NCBI GenBank assembly: GCA_017472575.1 | Contig: JAFUPX010000043.1 | Span: 1 to 64,000 of the forward strand | Length of the DNA: 64,000 bases | Reading direction: 5' to 3' | DNA from: Clostridia bacterium | Lineage (GTDB): Bacteria > Bacillota > Clostridia > Oscillospirales > Acutalibacteraceae | Part shown: positions 7,611 through 16,202 of the stretch, piece by piece | Layout of the letters: every line of letters starts with the position of its first letter | Numbering within the stretch: position 1 is the stretch's first letter | Notes under the pieces: model-generated | The model's input: only the letters and a program-made list of their open reading frames with translations | Told to the model about the DNA's origin: nothing | Databases searched by the model: none | Position numbers and translations under genes: made by a program

Positions 7611-7760
7611 TTGCGACACAGTTTAATATTCTGATTTACGGGCATACTTTCAGCAAAAACGTATGCTCAGGCTTTTCATTTCCCGTAATCGGAATGAACT
7701 GTGTCGCAACAGAACCTTGGCTGCGTTTTTCGGTGCGCAGCTACGGCTGCGCACTTTTTT
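7611..7760 (+). ncRNA. candidate cis-regulatory leader RNA with intrinsic terminator
   Basis: Three nested pairings are visible: 13 perfect pairs TTGCGACACAGTT (7611-7623) with 7697-7709; a bulged stem 7628-7642 with 7682-7695; and GCATAC (7642-7647) with GTATGC (7661-7666). A terminator follows: GTGCGCAG (7733-7740), 6-base loop, CTGCGCAC (7747-7754), then six T. GCTGCG (7720-7725) can pair instead with CGCAGC (7736-7741), which would break the terminator stem. The ribosome site of the ABC gene starts 4 bases after the T-run. This is the layout of a transcription-attenuation leader or riboswitch. I do not recognise the class. It could instead be just the terminator of the upstream gene plus an unrelated palindrome. 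Confidence 0.6.
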
Positions 7761-7775
7761 CATAAGGAGGAAAAT

Positions 7776-8675
7776 ATGAAACTTGAATTAAAAAACATCA
7801 CAAAAAGCTTTGGAGAAAAGCGGGTGCTTAACGGTGTTTCCTTTACGGCTTACAGCGGAAAGGCATTTGGTCTTCTCGGAAGAAACGGTGCCGGAAAAAC
7901 CACAAGCATAAGAATACTTATGAATGTTTTTCCATCCGACGGGGGAGAAATTTTTATTGACGGCTCTCCTATAGACTATTCGCGGATTAAAATAGGATAT
8001 CTGCCCGAGGAGCGAGGTCTCTACCCCAAAAAGAAAATTATCGACCAGCTTATCTACTTTGCCAAGCTTAACGGACTAAAGACAAATGATGCGGTAAAGG
8101 CGGTAGATTTCTGGCTTGACCGTCTTAATATGACAGAGCACCGTAACAAAAGACTTGATACACTCTCTAAAGGCAATCAGCAGAAAATTCAGCTAATAAC
8201 TGCTCTTGCACACAATCCCGATATTATCATACTTGACGAGCCGTTTTCAGGTCTTGACCCCGTTAACGCAATGCTGCTTAAGGATATTGTAAAGGAGCAG
8301 ATTGCGTTGGGTAAAATTCTGCTATTTTCAAGCCATCAAATGAGCTATATCGAGGAATTCTGCGACAGTATAGCTATTTTAAGTGAGGGAAAGGCCGTGC
8401 TTACAGGCGAGCTTAATGATATAAAGCGAAATTACATAAGAGATAAGCTCGTTATCCGTTCAAGCAAGCTTGACGAAATATCAAAGGAATTTTCCTGTAA
8501 TTCACTTACAGACAACGACGAGTTAATTATACATCTTGCTTCTCCTGAAGAAAAACAGGCAGTTATGAAGAAATTGACTGAAAAATATGATATTGACGAA
8601 ATAAAGGTTTTTGAGCCTTCCTTGAATGATATATTTGTTGAATACGCGGGAGGTAAAGAAAATGAAACAGTTTAA
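7776..8675 (+). CDS. ABC transporter ATP-binding protein (ABC-2 export, NatA-like)
   Basis: A 299-aa ATPase energising export through the permease that follows. Walker A is GLLGRNGAGKTT near residue 40, the signature is TLSKGNQQKIQ, Walker B is IIILDEPFSGLD, and the switch His is in FSSHQMS. The C-terminal ~80 residues form the extra domain common in NatA/drug-type ATPases (FEPSLNDIFVEY). The ATG at 7776 follows AAGGAGG by 6 bases; the longer open frame would run back through the terminator and is not credible. It overlaps the permease gene by 14 bp. Expression is probably set by the leader at 7611-7760. The substrate cannot be told. Confidence 0.9.
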   Translation: MKLELKNITKSFGEKRVLNGVSFTAYSGKAFGLLGRNGAGKTTSIRILMNVFPSDGGEIFIDGSPIDYSRIKIGYLPEERGLYPKKKIIDQLIYFAKLNGLKTNDAVKAVDFWLDRLNMTEHRNKRLDTLSKGNQQKIQLITALAHNPDIIILDEPFSGLDPVNAMLLKDIVKEQIALGKILLFSSHQMSYIEEFCDSIAILSEGKAVLTGELNDIKRNYIRDKLVIRSSKLDEISKEFSCNSLTDNDELIIHLASPEEKQAVMKKLTEKYDIDEIKVFEPSLNDIFVEYAGGKENETV

Positions 8676-9900
8676 AACAATACTTAATTTCGAGTTCAAG
8701 AATTATTTTAAAAATAAATCCTTTGTCGGGATAACCTTATTTATGGCATTGCTTATAGCAGTTGTTATGTTTTTCCCGAGAATTTCCGAGCAATTTAAAG
8801 ATACGCAAACAACAGCTTTGGAGGACAAAGCGGTTATGCTTATTCTCGACAATGCTTTCGGAGGCGGCGAGACAATAAAACAGACTTTTGAGACTTCCTT
8901 TCCTGATTATAATGTTTTACTGACCAAAAAAAATATTTCCGAGATAAAATCAGAAATAAAATCCGAAGAGGCTGAATGTGCTTTTATAATCACCTCTCCT
9001 ACCTCATATACATATCTTGTAAACAATCTTTCTATGTATGACAGCAATACGGCTATAGCAGACGGACTGCTAACTCAAATTTACCGTATGAACAAAATAA
9101 TTGAAGCAGGTATTCCCTATGAGACCGCGGCAGACTTACTATCTGCGGATATAACCCACGAAACTGAAAATCTGGGAAAGGACCAAACGCAGAACTTTTT
9201 CTACACCTACATAATGATTTTCGCACTTTATATGGTTATTTTGCTTTACGGGCAAATGGTTGCAACAAATGTAGCTACAGAGAAAAGCTCGAGAGCTATG
9301 GAACTTCTTATAACCAGCGCAAAGCCTGTAAGTATGATGTTTGGAAAGGTTATAGCCTCCTGCCTTGCAGGACTTATTCAGCTTGTTGCGGTTTTCGGTT
9401 CTGCATATGTATTCTATAATCTTAACAAATCCCACTGGAAGGATAATATGATCATATCCTCCATTTTTGATATGCCGCTGAGCTTACTTATATATATGCT
9501 TATCTTCTTTGTTCTCGGCTTCTTTATTTACGCATTTCTCTACGGTGCAATCGGTTCAACAGCCTCAAAGCTTGAAGATATTAATACCTCAGTCATGCCG
9601 CTTACAATGCTGTTTATCGTAGCATTTATGGTTGTTATGTTCTCAATGGCGGGAGGCAGAGTTGATAATATCGCAATGCTCGTCTGTTCATATATACCCT
9701 TTACCTCACCTATGGCGATGTTCACAAGAATTGCTATGAGTACGGTACCGATATACGAAATAATTATCTCTATTGCAATACTTATTGCATCTGTTATCGG
9801 AGTAGGAATTATTTCCGCCAAGATTTACAGAGTAGGTGTTTTGCTCTACGGAACAACACCTAAGCTTAGTTCAATTTTAAAAGCTATTAAAAAAGCATAA
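8662..9900 (+). CDS. ABC-2 type transporter permease (NatB-like)
   Basis: A 412-aa membrane protein. One membrane segment near residues 20-40 is followed by an extracytoplasmic part of ~140 residues, then five or six segments from about residue 175. The segment TEKSSRAMELLITSAKP is typical of ABC-2 permeases of the NatB/YhaP type. The start at 8662 overlaps the ATPase gene end; GGGAGGT lies just upstream. ATPase and permease together make a two-gene exporter of the sodium, drug or lantibiotic type. A hairpin terminator lies just downstream. Confidence 0.9.
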   Translation: MKQFKTILNFEFKNYFKNKSFVGITLFMALLIAVVMFFPRISEQFKDTQTTALEDKAVMLILDNAFGGGETIKQTFETSFPDYNVLLTKKNISEIKSEIKSEEAECAFIITSPTSYTYLVNNLSMYDSNTAIADGLLTQIYRMNKIIEAGIPYETAADLLSADITHETENLGKDQTQNFFYTYIMIFALYMVILLYGQMVATNVATEKSSRAMELLITSAKPVSMMFGKVIASCLAGLIQLVAVFGSAYVFYNLNKSHWKDNMIISSIFDMPLSLLIYMLIFFVLGFFIYAFLYGAIGSTASKLEDINTSVMPLTMLFIVAFMVVMFSMAGGRVDNIAMLVCSYIPFTSPMAMFTRIAMSTVPIYEIIISIAILIASVIGVGIISAKIYRVGVLLYGTTPKLSSILKAIKKA

Positions 9901-9904
9901 ACTA

Positions 9905-9930
9905 AAAGCCGGACAGTTAAGTCCGGCTTT
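9905..9930. terminator. bidirectional terminator between the ABC operon and spoVM
   Basis: AAAGCCGGAC (9905-9914) and GTCCGGCTTT (9921-9930) form a 10-bp stem with a 6-base loop. Both strands have modest T-richness after the stem, and genes converge on it from both sides. Confidence 0.8.
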
Positions 9931-9939
9931 ATGTATTTA

Positions 9940-10023
9940 TTAAACACTCTGCTTTTTTATACCGAATATCATTCTCAGAATTCCGCCTAAAAATTTGGGA
10001 CTTTTAATAAGTACAACCTTCAT
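9940..10023 (-). CDS. spoVM: stage V sporulation protein M (SpoVM)
   Basis: A 27-aa peptide, MKVVLIKSPKFLGG followed by ILRMIFGIKKQSV. It shows the hallmark of SpoVM: a short N-terminal stretch, PKFLGGI(V/L)R, and an amphipathic helix. In Bacillus the 26-aa SpoVM binds the curved forespore outer membrane, anchors SpoIVA and so starts coat assembly. GGAGGT lies 7 bases before the ATG. It sits downstream of rsgA, as in Bacillus where it follows rsgA with two genes between. It follows the 49-aa membrane protein by 13 bp and probably shares its transcript. It implies that the organism can sporulate. Confidence 0.88.
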   Translation of the reverse strand: MKVVLIKSPKFLGGILRMIFGIKKQSV

Positions 10024-10036
10024 AGAATTACCTCCG

Positions 10037-10186
10037 TTAACACTTAGAGCATGAGCAGCCGAGTATTATTACCCAGATTGCCAATACCGCTATCAGAAAC
10101 CTAGGAGGGCAAAAGCAGCTTATTAAAAGCCCTGCGGCAAAGGTTACCGCAAGCAGACCCTTGTTTATTGTAAAGCGTCTTCTCAT
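10037..10186 (-). CDS. 49-aa membrane protein upstream of spoVM, function unknown
   Basis: A small protein starting MRRRFTINKG. Two hydrophobic stretches (LLAVTFAAGLLISCF and FLIAVLAIWVIILG) flank a CFCPPRF turn, and it ends GCSCSKC. It has four Cys in all, and predicts a two-pass hairpin. GGGGG lies 8 bases before the ATG. It ends 13 bp before spoVM and starts 55 bp after rsgA, with a possible promoter in that gap, so it forms a small operon with spoVM. A role in sporulation is inferred from location only. I recognise no named family. Confidence 0.75.
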   Translation of the reverse strand: MRRRFTINKGLLAVTFAAGLLISCFCPPRFLIAVLAIWVIILGCSCSKC

Positions 10187-10216
10187 TTTGTTTCCCCCTA
10201 AGAAATCTTACATTAC

Positions 10217-10245
10217 ATTATATCGGGGAAAATAAAAATTGTTAC
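10217..10245 (-). promoter_or_regulatory. possible promoter of the 49-aa gene and spoVM
   Basis: Minus strand: GTAACA (10240-10245), 17-bp spacer, TATAAT (10217-10222). It overlaps the rsgA stop. The -10 region GATATAAT also resembles a mother-cell sigma-E -10, which would suit a sporulation gene, but no clear sigma-E -35 is seen. Confidence 0.45.
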
Positions 10246-11129
10246 TTCTTTTTATAATTCGCGGCTTCCCAAGGCTTTAATTCCTTTAATTCCTCAAATA
10301 ATTCTTTATATGAGTTATGGCGGCTTTGCTCAATTTTACCTTCCTTTATTGCCGATAAAACTCCGCAGCCCGCCTCACAGGTATGCGTACAGGAGGAAAA
10401 ACGGCAGTTATCCGTATAATCCGCAAAATCAGGAAAGCAGTCGGCAAGCTGCTCCTTAAAGCCGTAGTCCTTACCGTCATACTCAATTGATGAAAATCCA
10501 GGCGTATCGGCTACATAACCGTTAAGCGTGGGAATAAGCTCGGTATGCCTTGTGGTATGCCTTCCTCTGCCTAATTTTTCGCTAACATTTCCTGTTGCTA
10601 TTTCCATACCGAAAAGAACATTCAAAAGGCTTGACTTTCCAACGCCCGAATTTCCCGTAAAAGCGCTTACGCACCCATCAAGTTCTTTCTTTAAGCCGTC
10701 AATTCCCTCACCTGTAGCGGCGGAAACGGTATATGTTTTAAAGCCTGAATTTTTATATATGCGCTCAAAGGAAGAAAACGAACCCATATCGCATTTATTA
10801 AATACGATTATCGGCTCAATACCGTTGTAAACCGCTATGGCGGTTAATCTGTCGATAACTCCTGTGTTAGGGGCAGGAGTTGAAAATGATGAGATTATAA
10901 ACAGCTTTTCTATATTAGCAACAGCAGGTCTGTAAAGGCAGGATTTGCGTTCCTTTATTTCCTCAACAACTCCGTGAGAGCTGTCTAAAACGGAAATTTC
11001 CGCATAATCACCAACCAAAGGGGAAATTCCGCTCTTGCGGAAATTCCCCCTTGCTTTACATTCATAGGTTTTACCGCCGCAATTAACATAGTAAAAACCG
11101 GATAGTGCTTTAATTATAATTCCTGTCAT
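10242..11129 (-). CDS. rsgA: small ribosomal subunit biogenesis GTPase RsgA
   Basis: A 295-aa circularly permuted GTPase that helps late 30S maturation. An N-terminal OB fold (residues ~1-65) is followed by the permuted G domain: G4 VFNKCD, then G1 GNSGVGKSSLLN, then G3 DTPGFSSIEYD. The C-terminal zinc site is CRFSSCTHTCEAGCG. The order G4-G1-G3 is diagnostic. It starts 3 bp after the kinase stop, so translation is probably coupled. The prkC-rsgA order is conserved in Bacillota. Confidence 0.96.
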   Translation of the reverse strand: MTGIIIKALSGFYYVNCGGKTYECKARGNFRKSGISPLVGDYAEISVLDSSHGVVEEIKERKSCLYRPAVANIEKLFIISSFSTPAPNTGVIDRLTAIAVYNGIEPIIVFNKCDMGSFSSFERIYKNSGFKTYTVSAATGEGIDGLKKELDGCVSAFTGNSGVGKSSLLNVLFGMEIATGNVSEKLGRGRHTTRHTELIPTLNGYVADTPGFSSIEYDGKDYGFKEQLADCFPDFADYTDNCRFSSCTHTCEAGCGVLSAIKEGKIEQSRHNSYKELFEELKELKPWEAANYKKK

Positions 11130-11132
11130 AGA

Positions 11133-13139
11133 TTATTCTGCCGAGCTGATATTAGAGCTTGTATCGGTCTTCTTTTCATAGGTTGCGGTCATAGAAACCT
11201 TGCTCCATTTTCCGGTTTTGCAATCAACCTTAATCTTGATATACTTACCGTATTTATTTCCGTCATTAGTAAGCTCAACAACTAATGTCTTAGAAGTATC
11301 GGTGGTTTTAAGACCCTTAAAGGTATATTCCCCAGCCTCGTTTATATTTATCTTGCCGCTCTCTGCCAAAAGCTGACCGTTTTCCCAAAGGGAGACCATA
11401 CCTGTATCATAAGCATAATCATCAGGTAACGGAACGGTTACATCAAAGGTGTATTCCTTTACATTTACCTTTCCTGAGCTTACATAGATAACAACTGTTG
11501 TTCCCTCGGGAACCTGAGAACCGCCGTATGCCGGATCCTGAGACATTACATACCCCTTAGGATACTCAGTCTCGCCCTCTTCGATATCCTTTTCCTTAAC
11601 CTCGCATACAAGACCCTTTGATTCAAGGCTTTTCTTTGCGTCATCCTGTTTCAAGCCTATAACATTTGGAATATCAACATTTTTAACAGGCTTTCCTGTA
11701 CTTACATATACAGTTATCTCTGCACCCTCCGCAACAACGGTTGTTCTGGCAGGCTCGGTTTTTATTACAAGACCTGCTTCAACATCCTCGCTGGTAGCCT
11801 CAGAAATAATGGTTTTAAATCCGTTTGATTTAAGCTCGGAAACTGCGGCAGACTCGGTTTTACCGTAAACATCGGGAACCTTTTTTGTAACCTCGCCCAT
11901 ACTTACATAAATGGTAATCTCCGCACCTTTTTTAAGCTTTTCTCCTGCGGTTTGGGATTGGTCAAATACAAAACCGAAATCATAATCAGAGTTATTGTCC
12001 CATTCCTCATTTATATCAAACTGCTCGTTATATTCATCGTTTTCCTTGATTTCTTCAAGCGTCATTCCTACAAAATCAGGACATTCAATTTCCTCGCCTG
12101 TGCTTGAGAATAGCTTTGGAACGAACATAACAGCAAGAACTATTATAGCTACAACCAGTGTTGCCGCAATACCTGCGAGAATAGGTATAATATTGCTCTT
12201 TTCGTTTATATCCTCCTCAGGCTTTGCCTCAGCCTTCTTTACAGGCTCTTCACCGCCCACAAACTTTGTTGGAGAATTGTCTATAAAATAAGTATAACCG
12301 AAGGTTGCGGACGGATCCTTACGGAACTGGTCTAAATCGCAAAGCATTTCGGAAGCCGAACGATAACGGCGCTCAGGGTTTTTCTGCATAGCGTGCATTG
12401 TGATTTGTTCAAGACCCAACGGTATAGAGCCGTTTATTTCGGTAGGAAGCTGTGGGTCGCGCTGTAGCTGCATAATTGCAACCGAAACTGCACTCTCAGC
12501 CTGAAACGGCAGTTGACCTGTTATCATTTCGTAAAGCATAACGCCTACGGAATAAACGTCAGCCTTTTCGTCAGTCTTCTCTCCTCTTGCCTGCTCGGGG
12601 CTTATATAGTGAACAGACCCTATAGCCTTATCTGTAATAGTTCTCTGCTCGCTTCTGGCAAATCTGGCAATACCGAAATCGGTAACCTTTATAGTACCGT
12701 CAGGCAAAACCATAATATTCTGCGGCTTAACATCGCGGTGTACTATTCCCTTATCGTGAGCGTGCTGAAGACCCTTCAAAATTTGGAGGGTAAAGTGAAC
12801 CGCATCCTTCCAGCGCAGACTTCCCTGATGCTCGATATACTCCTTAAGGGTTATACCGTCAATATACTCCATAACGATATACTGAATAAGGTCACCAAAG
12901 CTTACATCGTAAACCTTAACGATATTCGGGTGAGAAAGCATAGCAATCGCCTTAGACTCATTCTTAAATCGGCGGACAAACTCCTCGTTTGAAACAAATT
13001 CCTCTTTTAGAATTTTGATAGCAACGGTTCTGTTCTCCTGATTATCGTGAGCCTTGTAAACAACCGCCATTCCTCCAACGCCGATTATCTCCTGTATTTC
13101 GTAGCGGCCGTCAAGCCTTTTTCCTACAAACTTATCCAT
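11133..13139 (-). CDS. prkC: PASTA-domain Ser/Thr protein kinase
   Basis: A 668-aa membrane kinase that senses muropeptides or lipid II and phosphorylates cell-wall and growth proteins. The kinase domain (residues ~10-270) has the glycine loop GVGGMAVVYKA, catalytic loop HRDVKPQN, DFGIAR and SPEQARGE. One membrane segment lies near residues 320-345. Three PASTA repeats follow, each starting with a P(D/N)(V/F)xG core (CPDFVGMT, VPDVYGKT, IPNVIGLK). A further ~100-residue C-terminal beta domain has no clear name. It is 7 bp after its cognate phosphatase gene. The acidic spacing in the first PASTA repeat is slightly unusual. Confidence 0.96.
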   Translation of the reverse strand: MDKFVGKRLDGRYEIQEIIGVGGMAVVYKAHDNQENRTVAIKILKEEFVSNEEFVRRFKNESKAIAMLSHPNIVKVYDVSFGDLIQYIVMEYIDGITLKEYIEHQGSLRWKDAVHFTLQILKGLQHAHDKGIVHRDVKPQNIMVLPDGTIKVTDFGIARFARSEQRTITDKAIGSVHYISPEQARGEKTDEKADVYSVGVMLYEMITGQLPFQAESAVSVAIMQLQRDPQLPTEINGSIPLGLEQITMHAMQKNPERRYRSASEMLCDLDQFRKDPSATFGYTYFIDNSPTKFVGGEEPVKKAEAKPEEDINEKSNIIPILAGIAATLVVAIIVLAVMFVPKLFSSTGEEIECPDFVGMTLEEIKENDEYNEQFDINEEWDNNSDYDFGFVFDQSQTAGEKLKKGAEITIYVSMGEVTKKVPDVYGKTESAAVSELKSNGFKTIISEATSEDVEAGLVIKTEPARTTVVAEGAEITVYVSTGKPVKNVDIPNVIGLKQDDAKKSLESKGLVCEVKEKDIEEGETEYPKGYVMSQDPAYGGSQVPEGTTVVIYVSSGKVNVKEYTFDVTVPLPDDYAYDTGMVSLWENGQLLAESGKININEAGEYTFKGLKTTDTSKTLVVELTNDGNKYGKYIKIKVDCKTGKWSKVSMTATYEKKTDTSSNISSAE

Positions 13140-13146
13140 AAAGCAC

Positions 13147-13878
13147 TTATCCTTCCTTTGTTAGAATTACGACGGTTATATTATCATTTCCGCCGCCCGT
13201 ATTTGCCAGATTTACGAGTTTATCCGCAACTAAGGCAATTTCGGTGTCTTTGAATATTTTGTATATATCCTGTGTTTCCACAAAATTTGTAAGTCCGTCG
13301 GTGCATAAAAGCAACGAGTCTCCTTTTTTAAGAGTAACCTCATCGCAGTCTGCACTTACATCCTCTTCCGCGCCTATCGCTCTTGTAATAACATTTTTTC
13401 TCGGATGGAATTTTGCCTCCTCCAAGGAGAGCTTTCCGCTCTCTATAAGCGACTGCACAACCGAATGATCTCTGGTTATCTGGGTTACATTCTCACCTAT
13501 CAGATAAGCTCGGCTGTCCCCCACATGGGCGATAACCGCCGTATCAGACGAAACAACCGCCGCAACAGCCGTTGTTCCCATTCCTGCAAGCTCGGGATTT
13601 TTAAGAGACATATCATATATTTCGATGTTTGCATTTATAATCGCACTTCGCAGCATTTTCATAAGAGAGTCTGAGTCCATACTCTTACGAAAGGACTTGA
13701 TAATATAATCGGAAATAAATTTAACAGCCGTTTCGCTGGCAAGCTTTCCTGCATTTGCTCCGCCCATACCGTCACACACAACGGCAAAAACAGTCTCATC
13801 GTTTAGTTTGCCGGCAAGAAAAGCGTCCTGATTGTCAGTTCTTACTCTTCCAACATCGGTTTTACTGAATATCTGCAT
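13147..13878 (-). CDS. prpC: PP2C-type Ser/Thr protein phosphatase
   Basis: A 243-aa PPM/PP2C phosphatase that reverses the adjacent kinase. The metal-binding motifs are RTDNQDAF near the N-terminus, VCDGMGGANAGKLAS, VGDSRAYLI, CTDGLTNF and GGNDNITVVIL at the end. Length fits the short bacterial PrpC/Stp type. Its start overlaps the rlmN end by 17 bp, so it is coupled to it. Kinase and phosphatase in tandem is the standard Bacillota arrangement. Confidence 0.95.
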   Translation of the reverse strand: MQIFSKTDVGRVRTDNQDAFLAGKLNDETVFAVVCDGMGGANAGKLASETAVKFISDYIIKSFRKSMDSDSLMKMLRSAIINANIEIYDMSLKNPELAGMGTTAVAAVVSSDTAVIAHVGDSRAYLIGENVTQITRDHSVVQSLIESGKLSLEEAKFHPRKNVITRAIGAEEDVSADCDEVTLKKGDSLLLCTDGLTNFVETQDIYKIFKDTEIALVADKLVNLANTGGGNDNITVVILTKEG

Positions 13879-14914
13879 TTTTTATCCCCTCACTTTCCTG
13901 TCTTCTTAATTGACCGCAGGATGCCTCAATATCGGCTCCCAGCGTTCGCCTTACTGTTGCGTTAAGACCCTTGCTTATCAGTAATTTCTGAAAATGCAGT
14001 ATTTTATTCCTATCCGGCTTTTTAAAGCTGTTTTCCTTAACGGGATTTGCCGGAATAAGATTAATATGGCACATTATGCCCTTTAAAATTTCCGAAAGCC
14101 GCTCAGCACATTCGTTGCTGTTATTAACACTCTCGATTAGCGCATATTCAAAGGAAATTCGCCTTGTAGTCTGTTTTTGATACTCCTTGCAGGCATCGAG
14201 CAATTCCTTTATATTCCATTTTTTATTTACACGCATTATACTGCTTCGCATATCGTCAAACGGAGCGTGCAGTGATATTGAAAGGGTTATCGGAAAATTA
14301 TATTCTTTTAGCCGCTTTATACCGCTTACAACTCCCGAGGTTGAAAGAGATATATGCCTGAGTCCTATGTTCATCCCCTTTTCATTGCTTACAAGCTTTA
14401 AAAAGCGGATACTGTTATCAAAATTATCAAGCGGCTCTCCCATACCCATCATAACAACATTTGATACCCTGATGCCGTTATCTCTCTGAGCTTCGGTTAG
14501 CTGCGAGAGCATTTCTGAGGCTGTGAGATTTCGCTTTAAGCCGTTAAGACCCGATGCGCAGAAGCTGCATCCCATACGGCATCCCACCTGAGTTGAGATA
14601 CATACGGTATAGCCGTGCTCGTATTTCATCAGTACAGATTCTATATACTCGCCGTCACAAAGGCGGTATAGGTATTTTACAGTCCCGTCTATTTTAGAAA
14701 CAAGCCTTCTTGCTATCTCTACACCTGCAATATAGGTTTTCTCTCTTAGGATATTTCGAAGCGCAATGGGAATATCGGTCATTTCGTCAAAGTCCTTAAC
14801 TCCCAAATGAAGCCATTTGAAGATTTGACCTGCTCTGAACTTAGGCTGACCAAGCTCTGCTAAAAACGAAGAAAGCTCCTCAGGCAGCATAGACTTAATA
14901 TCAATTTTTTCCAA
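13862..14914 (-). CDS. rlmN: 23S rRNA (A2503-C2) / tRNA (A37-C2) methyltransferase RlmN
   Basis: A 350-aa radical SAM enzyme that methylates C2 of A2503 in 23S rRNA. The cluster motif is CRMGCSFCAS (CxxxCxxC) near residue 120. The segment VVMMGMGEPLDN and the C-terminal Cys in GADIEASCGQL (methyl-carrying Cys) agree with RlmN. The second methyl-accepting Cys region is present, so the enzyme looks intact. It lies in the def-fmt-rsmB-rlmN order. Confidence 0.96.
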   Translation of the reverse strand: MEKIDIKSMLPEELSSFLAELGQPKFRAGQIFKWLHLGVKDFDEMTDIPIALRNILREKTYIAGVEIARRLVSKIDGTVKYLYRLCDGEYIESVLMKYEHGYTVCISTQVGCRMGCSFCASGLNGLKRNLTASEMLSQLTEAQRDNGIRVSNVVMMGMGEPLDNFDNSIRFLKLVSNEKGMNIGLRHISLSTSGVVSGIKRLKEYNFPITLSISLHAPFDDMRSSIMRVNKKWNIKELLDACKEYQKQTTRRISFEYALIESVNNSNECAERLSEILKGIMCHINLIPANPVKENSFKKPDRNKILHFQKLLISKGLNATVRRTLGADIEASCGQLRRQESEGIKNADIQ

Positions 14915-14930
14915 GGGCTTCCCCCCTCTT

Positions 14931-16202
14931 TCAGTCTTTGACTAATAATGCACAGTAAAATCCGTCTGTTTTATCTTTATGCGGCATATATGTGTGTTCA
15001 TACCGCAGCGAGAAATCTCTATTATCTTTTAAAAATTTTTCAATTTGTTTTTCATTTTCCGATTTCCTTAAGGTACAGGTTGAATAAAGCAGCTTTCCTT
15101 TGCTTTTAAGATACTTTTTTGCGTTGTTTAAAATTTTTTGCTGTATATCCTCAAGGGAAGAAAAATCTTCAATCGGTTTGTACTTAATATCCGGCTTTCT
15201 TCGGATTATTCCAAGTCCCGAACAGGGCACATCACAGAGAATACAGTCAAATTCTCCGAGCTCAGGCTCAAAAGTGCCTGCATCCGCTGTTTTTGCGGTT
15301 ATTATATCAAGACCAAGTCTTTCAGCACCCTTGGCAACAAGGCTTACCCTATGCTCATATAAATCACAGGCAACTATTTCGCCGCTGTTTTCCATAAGCT
15401 GGGCTAAGGTAAAGCTCTTTCCGCCGGGAGCGGCGCATATATCAAGTACTCTCTGACCTTTTTCAGGCTTTAACACCGAGCAAACAGTTTGAGACGCGGC
15501 ATCCTGAACATGGAAATATCCTTCCTTAAAACCAATAAGAGCTTCAACGCTATCAGTTCCGGCTAAATCAAGAGAATTATCAATTACTCCGTTTTCCACC
15601 AAAACACCTTGTTTTTCCAAAACAGACTTTAGTTTTTCCAAGGTTGTTTTAACAGTATTAACTCTTATCGTAAGCGGCGGAGCCTTGAGAGTTTCCTCAA
15701 GGAAATTTACTGTATCATCAATTCCGTAATCCAAAACAAGGCTTTTAATTATCCATTCGGGACAGGAATATCTAACGCTTAAAGCCTCATTAAAGTTGCC
15801 GTTTGGAAGGCTTATCCCGTTTCTCAGTACATTCCTCAACACCGCATTAACAAAACCTGCGTTTCTGCTCTCTTTCGAGCGTTTTACAAGCTTTACCGCC
15901 TCGTCAACCGCTGAAAAATCAGGTACAGAATCCATATACATTATTTGGAAAAGTCCTGTTCTTAAAACCTCTGCCGTAAAGGGTGGGGTCTTTTTTAAAG
16001 GAGACTTTAAAAGCGAATTTAATATAAAATCTAAGGTTATCTGCCGCTCCAGCACTCCGTAAAAAAGTGCCGTTGCAAATATCTTTTCCTGATGCGTGGC
16101 ATCGCTTTCCTTTAAAACTGAATTCAAGGTCAGATTTGAATAAGCATTATCCGTGTGAACCTTGAGCAAAGCCTTAACCGCAAGAAGTCTTGAATTAGCC
16201 AT
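14931..16202 (-). CDS. rsmB: 16S rRNA (C967-C5) methyltransferase RsmB
   Basis: A 423-aa enzyme. The N-terminal ~130 residues form a NusB-like RNA-binding domain, and the C-terminal part a class I methyltransferase. The SAM site is LDICAAPGGKSF, and the catalytic Cys pair lies in CDVPCSGLGIIRRKPD and YSTCTLRKSENE. It overlaps fmt by 8 bp and precedes rlmN by 16 bp. Confidence 0.96.
   Translation of the reverse strand: MANSRLLAVKALLKVHTDNAYSNLTLNSVLKESDATHQEKIFATALFYGVLERQITLDFILNSLLKSPLKKTPPFTAEVLRTGLFQIMYMDSVPDFSAVDEAVKLVKRSKESRNAGFVNAVLRNVLRNGISLPNGNFNEALSVRYSCPEWIIKSLVLDYGIDDTVNFLEETLKAPPLTIRVNTVKTTLEKLKSVLEKQGVLVENGVIDNSLDLAGTDSVEALIGFKEGYFHVQDAASQTVCSVLKPEKGQRVLDICAAPGGKSFTLAQLMENSGEIVACDLYEHRVSLVAKGAERLGLDIITAKTADAGTFEPELGEFDCILCDVPCSGLGIIRRKPDIKYKPIEDFSSLEDIQQKILNNAKKYLKSKGKLLYSTCTLRKSENEKQIEKFLKDNRDFSLRYEHTYMPHKDKTDGFYCALLVKD

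Noticed and set aside
7611..7709. Miniature inverted-repeat element (MITE) reading of the 99-base palindrome
   Set aside because: The ends have perfect 13-bp inverted repeats, but no target-site duplication is seen, no second copy occurs in the window, and a promoter and attenuator fit the leader reading better.
12513..12992. 159-aa open frame on the plus strand
   Set aside because: It lies wholly antisense to the conserved kinase domain of prkC, with no ribosome site.
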